Assembly: GCA_900491605.1 (NCBI GenBank)
Contig: UESW01004568.1
Coordinates: 186,001 to 250,000 of the forward strand
Reading direction: 5' to 3'
Origin: Calamus simplicifolius
Taxonomy: Eukaryota; Streptophyta; Magnoliopsida; Arecales; Arecaceae
DNA length: 64,000 bases
In this document: positions 22,501 to 37,500 of the stretch, one piece after another
Layout: each line of letters begins with the position of its first letter
Position numbering within the stretch: position 1 is the first letter of the stretch
Made by a program: the position numbers and the translations under genes
Notes under the pieces: model-generated
Database searches by the model: none
Told to the model about the DNA's origin: nothing
What the model saw: only the letters and a program-made list of their open reading frames with translations

Positions 22501-25500
22501 CACCTTCTTCCCACTCCAGATCTCCTCTGGAATGCCTCATCAAGTTTCTATTAGGGAACCTGTTAACAAGAAAACCAGAGAACATAATTGCATCACCCCA
22601 AAAGACCTTGGGCAGTATGCCTGCAGCCTCAAACTCCTAGCCTTCTCTGTCAATGTACGATTCATCCTCTCTGCCACACCATTCTGCTGGGGAGTCATCC
22701 TTACTGTGTAATGGCGTTGGATCCTATTTTCCTCACAGTAGCTTCTGAATTCATTGCTTGTATACTCCCCTCCATTGTCAGATCTCAAACACTTCACTAG
22801 TTTTCCTGTCTCCTTTTCAACACCAACTCTCCAAGCTTTAAACCGGGCAAATACCTTGATTTTTCTCTTATCAGATATACCCATACCTTCTTGGAGTAGT
22901 CATCAATGAAAGTTAAAAAATACTTAGCCCCACCTTTTGCTGACACAGGGGTCGGTCCCCATACATCTGAGTGAACTAGTTCCAGAATACCTTCACTCTG
23001 TTTGGAACTGCTGGCAAATCTCACCCTATGCTGTTTGCCATAAATACAGGGCTCACAGATGTCATTGTCCTCCTTCTTAAGTACTGGAATCAGACCTCTT
23101 TTACTGAGTTCTATAAGCCCTTTATCACTCATGTGTCCCATTCGATAGTGTCACAGTTTATAGACCAACTGTTCCTCCTGTGCCGCTGCTAGCACCTCTG
23201 CACCATCTATGGCCACTGAGCCTTCCATTTGATAGAGATTATTTTCCAACCTTCTCCCTTTCATCACCACTAATGCACCCTTGGTTATCCTCAAACATCC
23301 ACTCCCTGGCTGGCTTCCAAAAGCATACCCATGCTTCTCCAGTAGCCCAAAGAAATTAGATTCTTCTTCAACTCTGGGACATGTTTGACATTGGTCAAAG
23401 TCCTTATAACCCCATCATACATCCTCACCCTTATGCTTCCAACTCCAGCAACCTTACAAGGATGATTATCACCAAGGCATACACTCCCTCCATCAGATTC
23501 TTCATAAGTTGCAAACCACTCCCTATGCGAAGTATAATGGTGAGAACATGCTGAGTCAAGTGTCCAACAATTATCACACTTCTTGGTCCCATCTGAAACT
23601 ACCAGTACATCATCTTCATGTCTTCAGATGAATTTGCACCACCATTACTGGTTGAACCTCCTTGGAAATGCCCTTCCCCTTCTCATTCTTCAGAAGTGGG
23701 CAATTTCTCTTCAGGTGACCAATCTGATGACACTTGTAACCTTTCTGCTTGCCCCGAGACTTAGATCTGCCTTTGGACTTGCCTCTAACCTTTTCCCAGG
23801 GTCTTCCTTGCCTCTCATTCACAGCAAGTACCTCCGTGTTAGAGTTTCCCATGCGAATCTTTTCTCTTTGCTGGTTTGATCTCAGCACCCCCACAACCTC
23901 TTCATAATTCAGGGTCTCCTTCCCATACACCAAGGTTGTAATCAGACCATCATAGGAACTGGGTAGCGAACACAACAAGATGAGGGTCTTGTCTTCTTCA
24001 TCAATTTTCACATCAAGGCTCATCACCTCTGAGCACACTTGATTGAATTTCTGAATATGGGCCACAAGATCTCCTCCTCAGGCATTCTCAAGCTGTACAA
24101 CTGTTTCTTCAACCACAACTTGTTTGTTATACTCTTTCCCATGTAAGTGTTCTCTAAAGTTTCCCAGAGCCCCCTTGCCGTGGTCTGCGTGCAAATCTCC
24201 GGCAAGACTTGATCAGCCAAGCACATCCTGATTGTGCTAAATGCAATCTCCTCTAACTCCTCCCAATCCTCACGACTTACATTATCCGGTCTTTGTTTCA
24301 CAAAGACCTTATAAATCCTTTGCTGTACCAATAAATCCTTCACCCTTTGCTGCCATAGGGTGAAGTTTCCCTTGCCATCATACTTTTCAAAATCGAATTT
24401 AAAGCTACTAGATGCCATATCCAACCAAGAAACATGCACAACAAAAACAAAAAATTAAACTTGCTGCAGAAATTTCTGGTTTGATATCTTACCAAGAAAC
24501 GCCCAAGATCTAATCTTTTCTCCACCAAATAACCGAGGCTCTGATACCAAATGAAGAGTGGATCGTCCTCTTTCTACCCTTGGAGCATAGCACGCATTCG
24601 ACCAGCCCCAAGTCGTGTGGAGATGCGGAAGCGAGATGATATCCCTGCTGAAATTTCTGCAGCAGAATTTTGATCTTGATCTTGGTAATCTTCCCAGATT
24701 GATTAGCAACTAGGATTTTCCTTGGTTTCTTGCGCCCCAAGATTGTAAGAGAGGGTCGTGGCCTCTCTTCTTCCTCACGTGAACCTTCAGATCTGATCCA
24801 GAAAATCAAGAGACGCTTCCCAAGAAGAAGGTGCTGCTAGGGTTTCTTCCTTCTCCTTCTTTGAGAGAGGCGGTTCCAAGAAGATGGCTAGGGCAGAGAT
24901 GGCAGCAATAAAACCCTAGAAATCTAGGGCATCTATACGTGAGAAAGAGAGAAAGACATGGATAAAAGAGAAAGGAGAGGGATAGCTTATTCTAGCGAGA
25001 AAAGGGTTTCTTTTTCCATTCATCTATAATCATCATCGTTACATGACTATATATAACCCGTCCCTATGACGGCCACTAAAATAAAACCAGCACCATACAT
25101 GAACCGGTGCCTTATTATATGGATAATAAACCCTAAAAAACTTTCTTGGACCAACCCACACCTTGAGCCCAAACCCAGCCCAATGATAGACTAGCCCCCT
25201 TAAGACCCAACCACCTGAGCCTTAACCCCGTGGAGCCTACAAACCTTCACCCTAGGATTTAAGCTTTGGAGTACCACACCAGGCTCTACACTTGTAGTAA
25301 CACAATAGACAACGGTTTGTTAAATTCAGGAGTGCGCACATCTCTATATAAAAGGTCATAACTTCGTCGCTTGAATTCCAAGGGCATTGATAGAGCCAAA
25401 AGTCTTGATAAAACTAATACATTCAGAATTGCTCAATCCTTGGTTTTTCCTGAATCATACCTGGTAAGCCCTTGACCATATAACGACTCAAGCTCTGTTT

Positions 25501-28500
25501 GTAGAAAAGGAGCAAGAAGTGGAAATGAGGAAAATTAATGGGTGAATGAGAAATAGGCCATTTAAATTATAGAAACACAAGCTGACTTCCATGCTAAGAC
25601 CAAAATCTGGTCTGTGACTTGAATTATGATATTTCACTTGCCTGCTTCACTAAGTTGGAAAATTAAGGATATAAAAGGATAGAACCCAAAGAATCCAATT
25701 CAATTATCAAGGCCTTTGGCAATGGTAAACTTAGGAATACAGAATTGCAGTTAAATTTGTTTTATTCCCAATCAAATTATGTCACGCCTCAAATCCAAGA
25801 TGAAAGCGTTACAATACACCGCACCTTGGAAATAAACTCCCAGCATGCAAGACATCGTATACAAAGCAATTACACATAATTAATTAAGATAAAGGACCAG
25901 TTTCTATCCAACTCTGGCTTATGTCCCGATTTTTAAAACAAAAAAGCAATAATAGAGTTTTATGAGCTTTTGCTCAGTAAGTAATACTCAGCATAAATCG
26001 GTGAAGCTAGTAAGCATTACATTATAAAAATTCTTGAATTATATCATATAATAACAATAGTAATTTAAAATCATTATTTTAACAATTATAGCAATTTATA
26101 CTTATAGTTTTTAATTTCATGTCTGTGTTATAGTAACTCTTCAGTCATTTAACTACAGCCACATACAATCCATGTGGCAAAGTTAATACACTATATTTAA
26201 CTCTATGGATGGGGTTTCTCCTCCTATATACCGTAGTGATGCGAAGAACGTGAGTCTTTTATTAAGCAATTATATTGACAGTGTCATAGTATTAACTCAA
26301 ACGAGTTGAGGCTTGTGATAATTGAACCAGAAGCTGCTACTTTAGTCGAGATATCAGTGAACTCAGTTATTCAGTATAGTTCAAATCTTCTCTAGATATC
26401 AGTCAAGTTGGTAATATGCTCATTACTCTAGCACGGTATCCGTAAGTGGTGGGATATTTTATGAATTGTTCATGTTTGTTAAAAAAATTTCAAACTTTGG
26501 TAAGTAAAGTAATCATAAGTTTGAGTATCTTATAAATTATTCATGATTACTAAAAAAGACTCATAAATTAAGATTCTTATATATTGCATGATTGCCAAAA
26601 ACTTAGTTTATAATTGATGAATGATTATTTGAATTGAAATAATTGTTAAACTTTCATATAATCAGTTGTTTTGAAATAATGAGATTTTATAATTATTTTT
26701 AAAATATTATTAGAGGTTTAAATTTTGCATAGCGTGTTTATTACAAAATTTGGATCGAGTACGTAGAATATAAATTGTGTATTATTATTCCTAATTACTA
26801 CAAATTGTTATTATGTGAAGAATGATTAATAATTTTTAATATTTGTTGCTTTCATTACTATTTTTTCTAAATATTATCATGAGAAAATCATTATGATTTC
26901 AATGCGAAGCGATATGATAAATAATTTATGGAATAATATAATAAATAAAAATAGAGAGTGGAAATTAAGATTATTGAATACGAATGATTGGATTATTGAC
27001 AAATGATATATGATTGATATTTTGGTTAATTAAACACATTGAAGCCATCTCATAATCAACATTCCAAGTTTGAGATAAAAAGGATAAATTGTGGGTTTAA
27101 ACAAATATATGTGTAGCCAAATTGACCAACCTGAATCGCAATTGAGAGGGCTATTAGGTTCTGGATGAGCCATTAAAGCAATTATAGCTCTGCAAACAGA
27201 CTGAAGTGACCATGCAGGATCCAAGTATTCTTCAATATATCAAGGCAAATCTCCCCATTCTAGAGAACACAAGAAAAGGAAATGTTAGAACAACAAGTAT
27301 ATAAAGGCTAGAAAATGCCACTTAATTACCAAGGCAAACCTTTGCAACAAACATAAGCAACAAAATTAAAATGCCTAGCTTCCTAGTATGGCCAGATGTT
27401 CTTAGCAACAATTACTCCAAAGCAAATGTGAGAAGCTATTGAATTTGAAGAATGAAAGGCACAGAAAAATATAAGAAATATGAGATTAAGGGAAAAAGAG
27501 TCAAGGTACAGGTAGAATTACCATTAGGAATTTAATTAAAGTTATAACAATGAAACAGAAGGAGAATTTCCACAAGAAACTCAGGTCATTACAAACATAA
27601 GTAGAACAAGCTACTCACAACCTTAATTTGGTTGGTTATATATATATATAGATTCTAAGAATTTAAAAGTTTGAAAGATTATATTTAGACTGTGTACATA
27701 ACTGAAGACCATAAATAAAAATCTACAAATTAAAATATCTTAACTCAATTCATCTAAGCCTTTTCCCAACTACATGGGGTCAACTACATGAATCTGCTTC
27801 CTCCACTCTGCTCTATTGAGGACTAAGTCGATATTCAAATTATAAATAGTTATATTTTTTTAATTATTTCTATCTATATTAGTTTAGGTCTACCTCTACT
27901 TCTATCCTTACCATGGATTGTTAGAATATCATCCTTTCTAACTGGAGCATCTAAATGTCTTCGTTGTATATGTCCAAACCACCGTAATCGATTTTTTCAT
28001 TTTATCTTCAATTGGGGCTACTCCTATCATTTCTCTTATAATTTTTTTAATTCTATCTTTTAAAGTTTTACCACATATCTATCTTAACATGCACATTTAT
28101 GTTACACTTAATTTATTCACATGTTATTTCAATATTGCCCAACACTTTGTTCCATATAGCATAGCTGGCCTAATAGTGATTTTATAGAATTTTTCTTTCG
28201 ATTTAATAAAATATGTCGATCATACAATACTTCCAATCACTCCTTCACTTAGTTCGTCCTGCTTTAACTCTATGATTCATATTCACCTATTTCACCTTCT
28301 TGCTAAATAATTGATCCTAAATACCTAAACTTTTCATTCCTTGATATCTCTTGACTTGCAATCTTCACTGTATCTTCATTAATATTTCTACTTCACTAAA
28401 ATTACATTTTATGTATTCAGTTTTAGTTCTACTAATCTTAAAATATCTAATATAAAAAAAACCTTAAAACCTGAAGTAGTTCACCAAGTTCGATCGATTG

Positions 28501-31500
28501 TCAACGGTTTTGAAGTTTGACCTTGAGGCATATCAATATGAAAATATCTTCCCAATGATCGTCGGACCATAGAAAATTTACGTCATGATGATCATATTCT
28601 TTCAGTGGCTGGGTAGCATATATCAACTTAAACCGATCATGTTTAAGCAATATGACAAACTCACAGGCATCAAGTTCGGTCTATACCAGACCTGTCCTTC
28701 AGTTAACAATTTCTGTTATTCATGTTTTCCAGGACATGCTGCACAAATTCCTTATGCTCAGGAGGTGCATGCATGCAAACTTTTTGAGTTAAATTCAAGG
28801 TTCTTGAAATATTTTTACTATCATATTCTCATGGTTGCAAGATCAGGTTGCCAATCCATTGATCTGTGGTCCATGCTTGCAGATCTGTGGTCATCAATGG
28901 AGTATGACTGTGGTGAAGCTGTGATCCTCCATCTCATGAGTTATTGTTCTTCCTCTTCCTTGCCTAGATGACAAAGTCCTCTGGTGATCCTCCATCCCAG
29001 TCATGACCCTCCTCTTCTCCACCTACATGGCCAGGTCCTCCCTGTCTTAGGGTTTCTCAGAATTTCTTCCACCCTCTTTCTCTAGCAAACCTAGATGACT
29101 CAAGCTTGAGCTGGCCATTTAGATTCTCAAACGAGCTCAAGCTAGGGACAGTTTGTTCAAGTTCACCTTGTTTGTGCCGCTGACTGTGAGCAACCATAGC
29201 ATATAGCTTCCAAACTTCAGTCAGCCACATTTGAAACTGTCCACAAAAAATGAATCTACTTTAGGTTGTCCCCTTTATTATATTTCCTCATTTAGAAAAA
29301 TGCTATATCGGCAACTGTAGCAAGAATTTGGGGAGCCTTAATACTTTCAATGAGCTATTCTTTCTTCTAAGAGAGATCATAAATGTCCATATAAGCCATA
29401 AGACTTTACACATTAGTTTAATTTATTGATTTCTCATTAGCTTGATTTTGTTGATTCGTACATCGGGCATACTGAATGGGACACACATAAGGGATATTTA
29501 ACTCACTTAAGGCACACATAAATCAGGATTAAAAATAACAGCTAAACATCTCCAATATGCTTGATCAATTTAATCATTAAAATAAATATTAATTACTTTA
29601 AATTTATTAAAATTTAATACTTTTTATGGATGTTTGTAGAAAAGAGCCTATAGATGGAAAGAGCTCGATTTTTCGAGTCCAACGATGTAAACGGCACTCA
29701 AATCAGGACTATGTTTGTCCGAAAAGGAAGAAAAAATGATTTCGCACGATTCTTGGTACAAACTAAGGCAGATGATGTAAAACGGACGGTTGAGGAGTTT
29801 TCTAACGATATCTAAACGATCTTGAACCGATTAACTCCAACTTTGACTAACTCTATAAAAGGAAGACCTTAAGCAATAGTCCAAAGGAATGAGTTCTCTC
29901 TAAAGTTCTCTTTATTTTTGTTTTATTTAGATCATTGTATTTAGGCATGGAAGAAGAAAATTATGGAGAGGATGCTGGCAGCAACAATGCATGGCTAGAT
30001 TCCTTCAACTTGGGATGATGATAAAGCATGTAACCAAGTTTTATCTTTCTTTTTGTTCTTGATTTTTATGCAATAAAAATATGCTCTTCTTTCATATATC
30101 TTTCAAGTTATTTTTCTGATCGAGGTTTTGATTTGGCATATACGGCATGTACCCTCTATCAACATGCCGTGATCTCAGGATCCGATATGTGCCTAAAGAA
30201 ATATATCGTAGTACGGTAGTTTAGACATCTAACTTTGCAAATAATTAGATAGTTTATACTCTAAGAGAACGTATCGTGATCTCCTGATACGGTACATGCC
30301 TGACAAGAGATAAATTATTTTAACCTTTATTTGCAAAAATCATTGCTAGTGCAACAAAAAAAGAAGATAAAACCTATTTGCATGATGGATTCAGATTCCT
30401 CGATACTTCTCCTTCTATTTTATTTTGTTAGTTAATTAGTTGTTATCTTTTTAATAACTAATATTCTTAATAATCCTTTACAGATAAATTTTTATTTTTT
30501 TTCATAAAATAATTGCCCTTGATTCTCGAGAATACGATCCCGATTCACCACTAGCTATAATAGTGAGTAGGTTTTATTTTTGACCGCCAACAACAACGAT
30601 CAAATTTTGGCGCCGTTGCCGAAAATCCAGGCACGATTAGTTCACAAAGAAAATTAAAAAAATTAAAAAAATTTACCATAATTTTTTTAATTTTATTCTT
30701 ATTTTAATTTTTTTTATTATTTCATTATTATTCGTGCTTCTATATAAAAGAAAAGAGTAAAAAAAAATTATTTTGTTGAATAGTTATTGTTCTCTTTGCT
30801 TATTATTTTGTTTGAGTTACCTTAATTATTAGATTTTTTTTTTTTTTTAACATTAAAAAAATTACTTTCCTTCTTGTCATAAATTCACTTTTAACCTAAT
30901 TAACTTTTTCTTTTAATTAACTTACCTTAAAGAACCCAAAAGAAAATCCTAAAATACTTTTCATAAAACATAATTAATTTAAGGAAACAAATAATAAACT
31001 TTAAAAACTTTCTAACTTGTTTAGACACCTTGTTTGAATTGCATTGCATTTTCATAAAATACTTTAAGGGCATAAACCCTAATCAAGATAAGGTAGGGAG
31101 TTGATCACCCTTTCTTGTCCCACAAACCATATCCTTTATTTTGCATTAACCCAAGCCTTTCACTCTAAAATTAACTAGACGTTAGCCCCTAAGAAACTCG
31201 AGTTCAATAGAACAAGGCACCCGAAAGAGTTGGACCGGATCGAGATTGACTGATTAATTGGTGTCTAAAAAAGGAAAGAAAAATGGTTATTTAATTGGTT
31301 TCGTTCGCTTACCTAGTAAGCAATGGGGGGACCCCCACTGACCTTACCCTTAACTGGCTAGTTGATCAGCTAATTTTTGACTTGAGGGCTCCAAGGCGGT
31401 CTTAGAAGTTAGGAGCTGTCTAGATCTAGGTTAAGCCTAGAGTAGAGAGTCTAATCTTTGTTAACTTGATTGCTAATTATTAAACCCTAACTAAATTATT

Positions 31501-34500
31501 CTTCATTGCTCTTAGTTCCAAGAATCTTTTAGGATATTTTCTTTAAAATCTTCTCCTTTCTCTTCTATTACATTATTTAATTTTTATAAAAAAAATTGAA
31601 TTACTATTTGCTTTAGAGTGCATTGGTAGAGTATATACTTGGTCGCGTTATAACCCCAACCTCATACCCTTAGATCCTGAGATAGAAAGAACCTTTAGAG
31701 CAAACATACTTAGAATTATGGACCTAATAACGAAAATGATCCACCACGGCAGTTAAAGGAGTATTTCACTCCTTCAAAGTATACCTACTCTCCTTGCTTG
31801 CAAGTACCCCTAATAGAGGCTGTCCAATATGAAATAAGTCCAGTGTAATCCAAATGTTACCAGCTTTCATGGACTTACAAATGAAGATCCCTACAAACAT
31901 TTAGATGAATTCTTAAAAATTTGCTCAACTATCAAGATTCAAAATTTCTCCGATGATGCATTTAGGCTTAAGTTATTCCCTTTCTCCCTAAAGATAGAGT
32001 CAAGTATTGGTTAAATTCATTAGACACTATTTTAATTTCAACTTGGGACCAACTTCAGAGGGAATTTCTAAAGAAATACTTTCATATAGGAAAACGAATC
32101 AAATTAGAAAAATCATAACCAGTTTTTCCCAGTTAGAGAAAGATATGTTTCATGAAACGTAGGGGAGATTAAAAGAATTAACTAGGAAATGTCTGCACCA
32201 TGCAATACCTAAATGGCAATTAGTTTAATGTTTTTATAATGCATTGTCAGAAAGGCACCAATAAATGGTAGATACCTCATGTGGAGGAACATTTATGCTA
32301 AAAATAAACATGAGGCATGGCAGCTTTTTAAAACTCTAAGTGAAATTTTCTTGCACCACATATGTGCTGCCTGTAGAGATCCTCCCACAGAACCTAAGAG
32401 ATGTGGAATATACAACATAGGTCAGTCTATAAACATCTATATCAAAATTGATGAACTATTTCAAAAACTTGACCAAATTCTACAAGTTATAAATACCTCT
32501 TCCACATCTACTTAATTATGAGGTTTGTATAATTGTTCAAGTCCGACCCATTATATAGGTGAATATCTAGCCGCATACTAATTTTCTGAGCTTGTTCAGA
32601 AGCAAGCCCACCAAGCCCAAACCCGAACGGCTCCTAGACCAGAAATAATTCATATTCGAATACTTACAATCCTAGCTGGCGAAATCACCCAAATTTTTCA
32701 TGGAAACCACAAACCTATCATCAGTCCAACATCAATTAGGCCTAACCATCAGGAGACCCAATTCAGAAGCATGACGTATTCCCAATATCCAAGTGCTCCT
32801 CAACCTTCATCAAATAATCATGATCCTACTTTCGAAGAGAAGGTGTTCAAGCATTGAACGGGCTAGAAATAAATACTCAACTTCTTCACTCACACAAACA
32901 ATCCATTGCAAAACTAGAAACCCAGATAGGTCAACTAGCCACAGCATTCAATGAAAAAGAATGGGATAAGCTACTAAGTCAGTCCGAAGCTAACCCTAGG
33001 AACCTAAACATCCAAGGATCAAAACAAGGAGCCCAAATTAACCAACTAAGTGTCATTCATATATTAAGATATGGGAAACAAATAGATAACCAGGTAGGTA
33101 CATATGAAGAAGAAGAATTAGAAGTCCCACCACTTGAACAACTTATTGAGCTGGGTTAGCCCGAAACACCTAAGACATCAGAGTCTAATGTAATGCCCAA
33201 CCACCAGCTGAGCCCATGTCAGAAGAAGATAAACCAAAAATTAGGTGTAGCACCATTCCCAAATAGACTTAAGTACAATCGAAATTCAGCTCATTCGATA
33301 AGATTTTGGAGGTCATTAAGCAAGTTAAAGTGAACATCCTCTTACTGGATAATCCAACAGGTCCCAGCCTATGCTAAATTCCTTAAGGATCTATGTACCA
33401 AAAACCCAAGAGAGCCTTTCTGGTAGCCAGTGTGAGCTCTTACTTATCAAACTACATGCCAGTGAAATACAAAGATCCAGGGTCACCCACTATTTCATGC
33501 ATTATGAAGAACACCCTCATAAATAGAGCTCTATTAGACTTAAGGGCAAGCGTTAATATATTGTCATACTCTGTATATAAGCAACTAGGGTTGGAAGAAC
33601 TAAAGCCTACGAAAATGACCCTACAACTAGCAAATCACTCTTTGAAAGTACCCAAGGGAACAGTAGAGGATGTATTGATCAAAGTTGGTGACTTTATCTA
33701 TCCGTGGACTTTGTGATTTTAAAAACTGAACCGGTGACAAACTCAAAGAGCCACATTCCAATGATTTTAGGTAGACCATTTTTGACCACAGCTAATGCCC
33801 TAATTAATTGCCAAAATAGATTAATAAAACTTTCCTTTGGAAATATGTCAATTGATCTTAATATTTTCAATCTTACCAATACACATCAAACGAGCGACTC
33901 AAATTATGTTCATGATACTGTTTATGATCCAATTGACCTTAATGACAAAGAGCTTGACCTAGAAATCTGCATGAACCAAGATAGAGAGCAAATTAATGAA
34001 GTTACTATAATTGATGAAAATCAAGATAAAAAACTTCCAATTGAACCACTAGAGAAAGTACCTGAACTATTACCCAACATCAATAGAGGAAGCACCCAAA
34101 TAAGAACTGAAATAACTTCCCAAGCATCTCAACTATGCATACCTAGGTCCATCAAAACCCTGCCTATGATTATTTCAACCGACCTAGACTCTTCACAAGA
34201 AGGGGAACTATTGAATGAAAATAAAGAAGCGTTAGGATAGACCATGACTAACATAAAAGGGATTAATCCCTCGATCATTTAATATAAGATTCACTTAAGG
34301 GAGAAAACCAAGCCTATAAGAGATCCCTAAAGAAAACTTAAACCAACCATGAAGGAAGTAGTAAGGAAAGAGATCATCAAACTCCTTGACAATGGTAATT
34401 AAAGTGAGCCATGGCATCTGTCTGAAGACGTTAAACTTAATGATTTTTCGGAGGCAACCCAAAATTTTTATGTTATGACCTTTATTTTAGTGATTCTTAT

Positions 34501-37500
34501 TTCTAGGAATAAGAGATTGCTTCGCACGGTCACTCCTACATTATACAAGGCATATCTCGTTCAGATGGTATTTCTTCTTATTTTATTCTTCCTTACTCCA
34601 TTGAGGATATAATGGAAATTAAGTTGAGGGATAAGAAAAACCTTTTTCAAAATATTTTGAAACACATTGTCAATTTTTAAAAAATTTAAAATATTTTTTT
34701 ATAAATCATGTGTCATGAAAGAAATTTTTGAGCAAAATCGACTAGGAAAAGGTAATAGAGTTAGAAAGTATTAGCTAATTACTATAGTAAGCCAAGGAGT
34801 AGACTAGCTGTCAGACTTTTAGTGGCCGACTTTGGCCATCTAAAGGCTATTAGCACTTTCATTGCACATGCACACTGACGAGGTAAACTAGGTATTAGTT
34901 GTAAGGTTAAATGGAGATTCAATTCTTAATAAAAATTTGTAATTGATATACACTCCAATAAAAGAAACTTGAATTTAAGGAAAGAACTACCTAACTAATA
35001 AAAAAATAAAAAATAAAAAATATATAGAAATAAAAAAAAAGTAAGTCTAAACATTGGTTTTTCATTGAGTAATCGGGCACCTCGCCTAAGTAAGCGTTGT
35101 TGTTCGCATCAAAAAATAGGCAGTATGAAGATATCATTAAAAAAATATAAAAAAATAATATATATATATATATCAGGCAGTATGAAAGCTATCTTAGATC
35201 ATGTGCTTAATTTGAGGATGTATAAAAATTAACTAAAGTAAGTAATAAGTGAAGATACCTTTGTTCCTTACAAGCTAATACCGAAATGCTAAGTTAGCCA
35301 TCACAAACATAAGTGCTGTAAATTTATGAATGAACTCTAAAAAAGTTTCTGATATATCTGACTGCGAAATTTACTTCAAAACCTCAATACATAATTAGTG
35401 ATACTAGCTAGCTTCTTTTAACCTTAAGCCTAGATTAATTTTGCAAAAGAAAATCTTAGTGATATATGATTTTATTTGAATTACATTGCTAAAGGACTAG
35501 CAATGATTTATTAGGGGTGTGATAAGTCTATATATTATCCCAATTTAATCATTAAAATAAATATTAATTACTTTAAATTGTTAAGAATTGATACATTTTA
35601 TGGATGTTTGTAGAAAAGAAGCCTATAGATGGAAAGAGATCGATTTTTTGAATCCAATGATGTAGGTAGGACTCAAATTATGACTCTTTTTGTTCGAAAA
35701 GGAAGAAAAAGATGATTTTGCATAATTTTTGGTGCAAACTAAGGCCGTGATAAAAAACGGACGGTTGAGGAGTTTCTCATGATATTTAAACGATCTTGAA
35801 CCTGATTGACTCCAACTTTGATTGAAAGGAAGCCCTAGACAAACTCTATATAAGGAGGACCTTAAGCAACAGTCCGGAAGGAGTTTTTTCTAAAATTCTT
35901 TTTATTTTTTTATTTAGATCATTGTATTTAGGCTTGGGAGAGGAAAATTATGAAGGGATACTGGCAGCAGCAATGCACAGCTAGATTCCTTCAACTTGGG
36001 ATGATGATGAAGTCGTTCTATCTTTCTTTTTGTTCTTGATTTTTATGCAATAAAAACATGCTCTTCTTTCATATATCTTTCAAGTTATTTTTCTGATCGA
36101 AGTTTTGATTTGGCATACACAGCCTATACCCTCTATCGATGTGTCATGATCTCAGAATACGGTACATGCCTAAGAGAGACAAATCGTAGTATGATAATTT
36201 AGATCTCTAACTTTGTAAATAATTAGATAGTTTATACTCTAAGAGGACGTGCCGTGATCTTCTGATACGGTACGTGCATGACAAGAGATAAATTATTCTA
36301 ACCTTGAATTTGCAAAAATTATTGCTAATGCAACATAAAGAAAAGAAGATAAAACCTATTTGCATGGTGGATTCGGATTTCTGGATTGCTTCGCCTGCTA
36401 TTTTAATTTGTTAATTAATTTGTTATCTTTTAATAACCGCTAGTCTTAATATAATCCTCTATAGATAAATTTTTATTTCTTTTCATGAAATAATTGTCCT
36501 TGATCTCGAGGATACGATCCCGATTCACTACTAGCTATAGTAGTGAGTAGATTTTATTTTTGACCGCCAATGACAGCGCTCAATGGTGCTTTATTTACTA
36601 CCAGCTAAACTATCACCTTAGTTGTAATGACCCGGGCCCACGGGCTCGTTTCGTTAAGAAGCAAGATGGACAAGGTCAACTTGAGCCACCACAGCCCAAG
36701 AGGGATCCAATTGGTGCCTTGTCCTTCTTGCTTTACTATATATAAACCATTCAACCAACTCCCAATTTTTTTGATGTGAGACTATTGGGAGGGGCATCAC
36801 AATCTATCCCCTTACAGAGGAGACGTCCTCGTTGCCAGAGGCAATTGATCACAACCACCAGACAGGCAGAATTCTAAAGATGGCCCCATAGGTTCAAGAG
36901 GTGGCTCCCATCCCCCATGGATGTAGCACTTTGCCCTATGTGGCACTTAGCTCCTGCACTTCCGACTGGTGCATGGCTCTGATACCATATTGTAACGACC
37001 CAGACCCATGGGCCCGTTTCGTTACAAGAAAGCAAGATGGACAAGGTCTACACCAACTTGGGCCACCACAGCCCAAAAGGGATCCAATCGGTACTTATCC
37101 ATCTTCCTTAACCGGTTATAAACCACACAACCAATTCTCAATTTTTCGATGTGGGACTATTAGGAGGGACATTACAATCTACCCTTCTTACAGAGGCAAC
37201 GTCCTCGTCGCCAGGGCAATTGATCACAACCATCAGACAGGCAAGATTCTAAAGGTAGCCCCCATAAGTTCAAGAGGTAGCTCCCATCAATGTAGCATTT
37301 TGCCCTGTGGCCCCCACAAGTTCAAGAGGTGGCTCCCATCGATGTAGCACTTTGCCCTGTGTGGCACTTAGCTCCTGCACTTTCGGCTGGTGCATAGCTC
37401 TGATACCATATTATAATGACCCGGGCCCACCGGCCCGTTTCGTTATAAGAAAGCAAGACGGACAAAGTCCACACCAACTTGGGCCACCACAGCCCAAAAG

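Larger units (their letters stand above)
19612..25290 (-). mobile_element. Ty1/copia element in PEX4 intron 4
   Basis: A 5679-bp minus-strand element with two LTRs of 737 and 739 bp, tRNA-iMet PBS, and the copia domain order gag, protease, integrase, RT, RNase H. Perfect target-site duplication CTTGT at 19607-19611 and 25291-25295. The LTRs look very similar by eye, so this is probably the youngest large insertion in the window. Tork-like Gag features (KYDGKGNFTLWQQRV) suggest but do not prove the lineage. Frameshifts make it defective. Confidence 0.95.
29562..36582 (+). mobile_element. Athila-like Ty3/gypsy element with large internal deletion, in PEX4 intron 3
   Basis: 7021 bp, plus strand (opposite to PEX4). 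LTRs 29562-30602 and 35520-36582; a tRNA-Asp-type PBS six bases after the 5' LTR; Athila-type gag and protease; the first residues of RT; then a direct jump into 3' non-coding sequence. RT core, RNase H, integrase and any env-like ORF are missing. Flanks ATGCT (29557-29561) and ATGGT (36583-36587) match at 4 of 5 bases, consistent with an aged duplication. Confidence 0.88.

Noticed and set aside
25790..26020. Possible LTR of an unknown element beginning TGTCACGCC
   Set aside because: I could not find a partner copy, PBS or duplication in the window.
27030..27224. A separate small minus-strand gene
   Set aside because: It is PEX4 exon 4 after the frameshift, extended into intron 4.
28585..28971. 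128-codon plus-strand ORF in PEX4 intron 3
   Set aside because: No recognisable domain, no repeat elsewhere in the window and intron-like composition. Probably chance.
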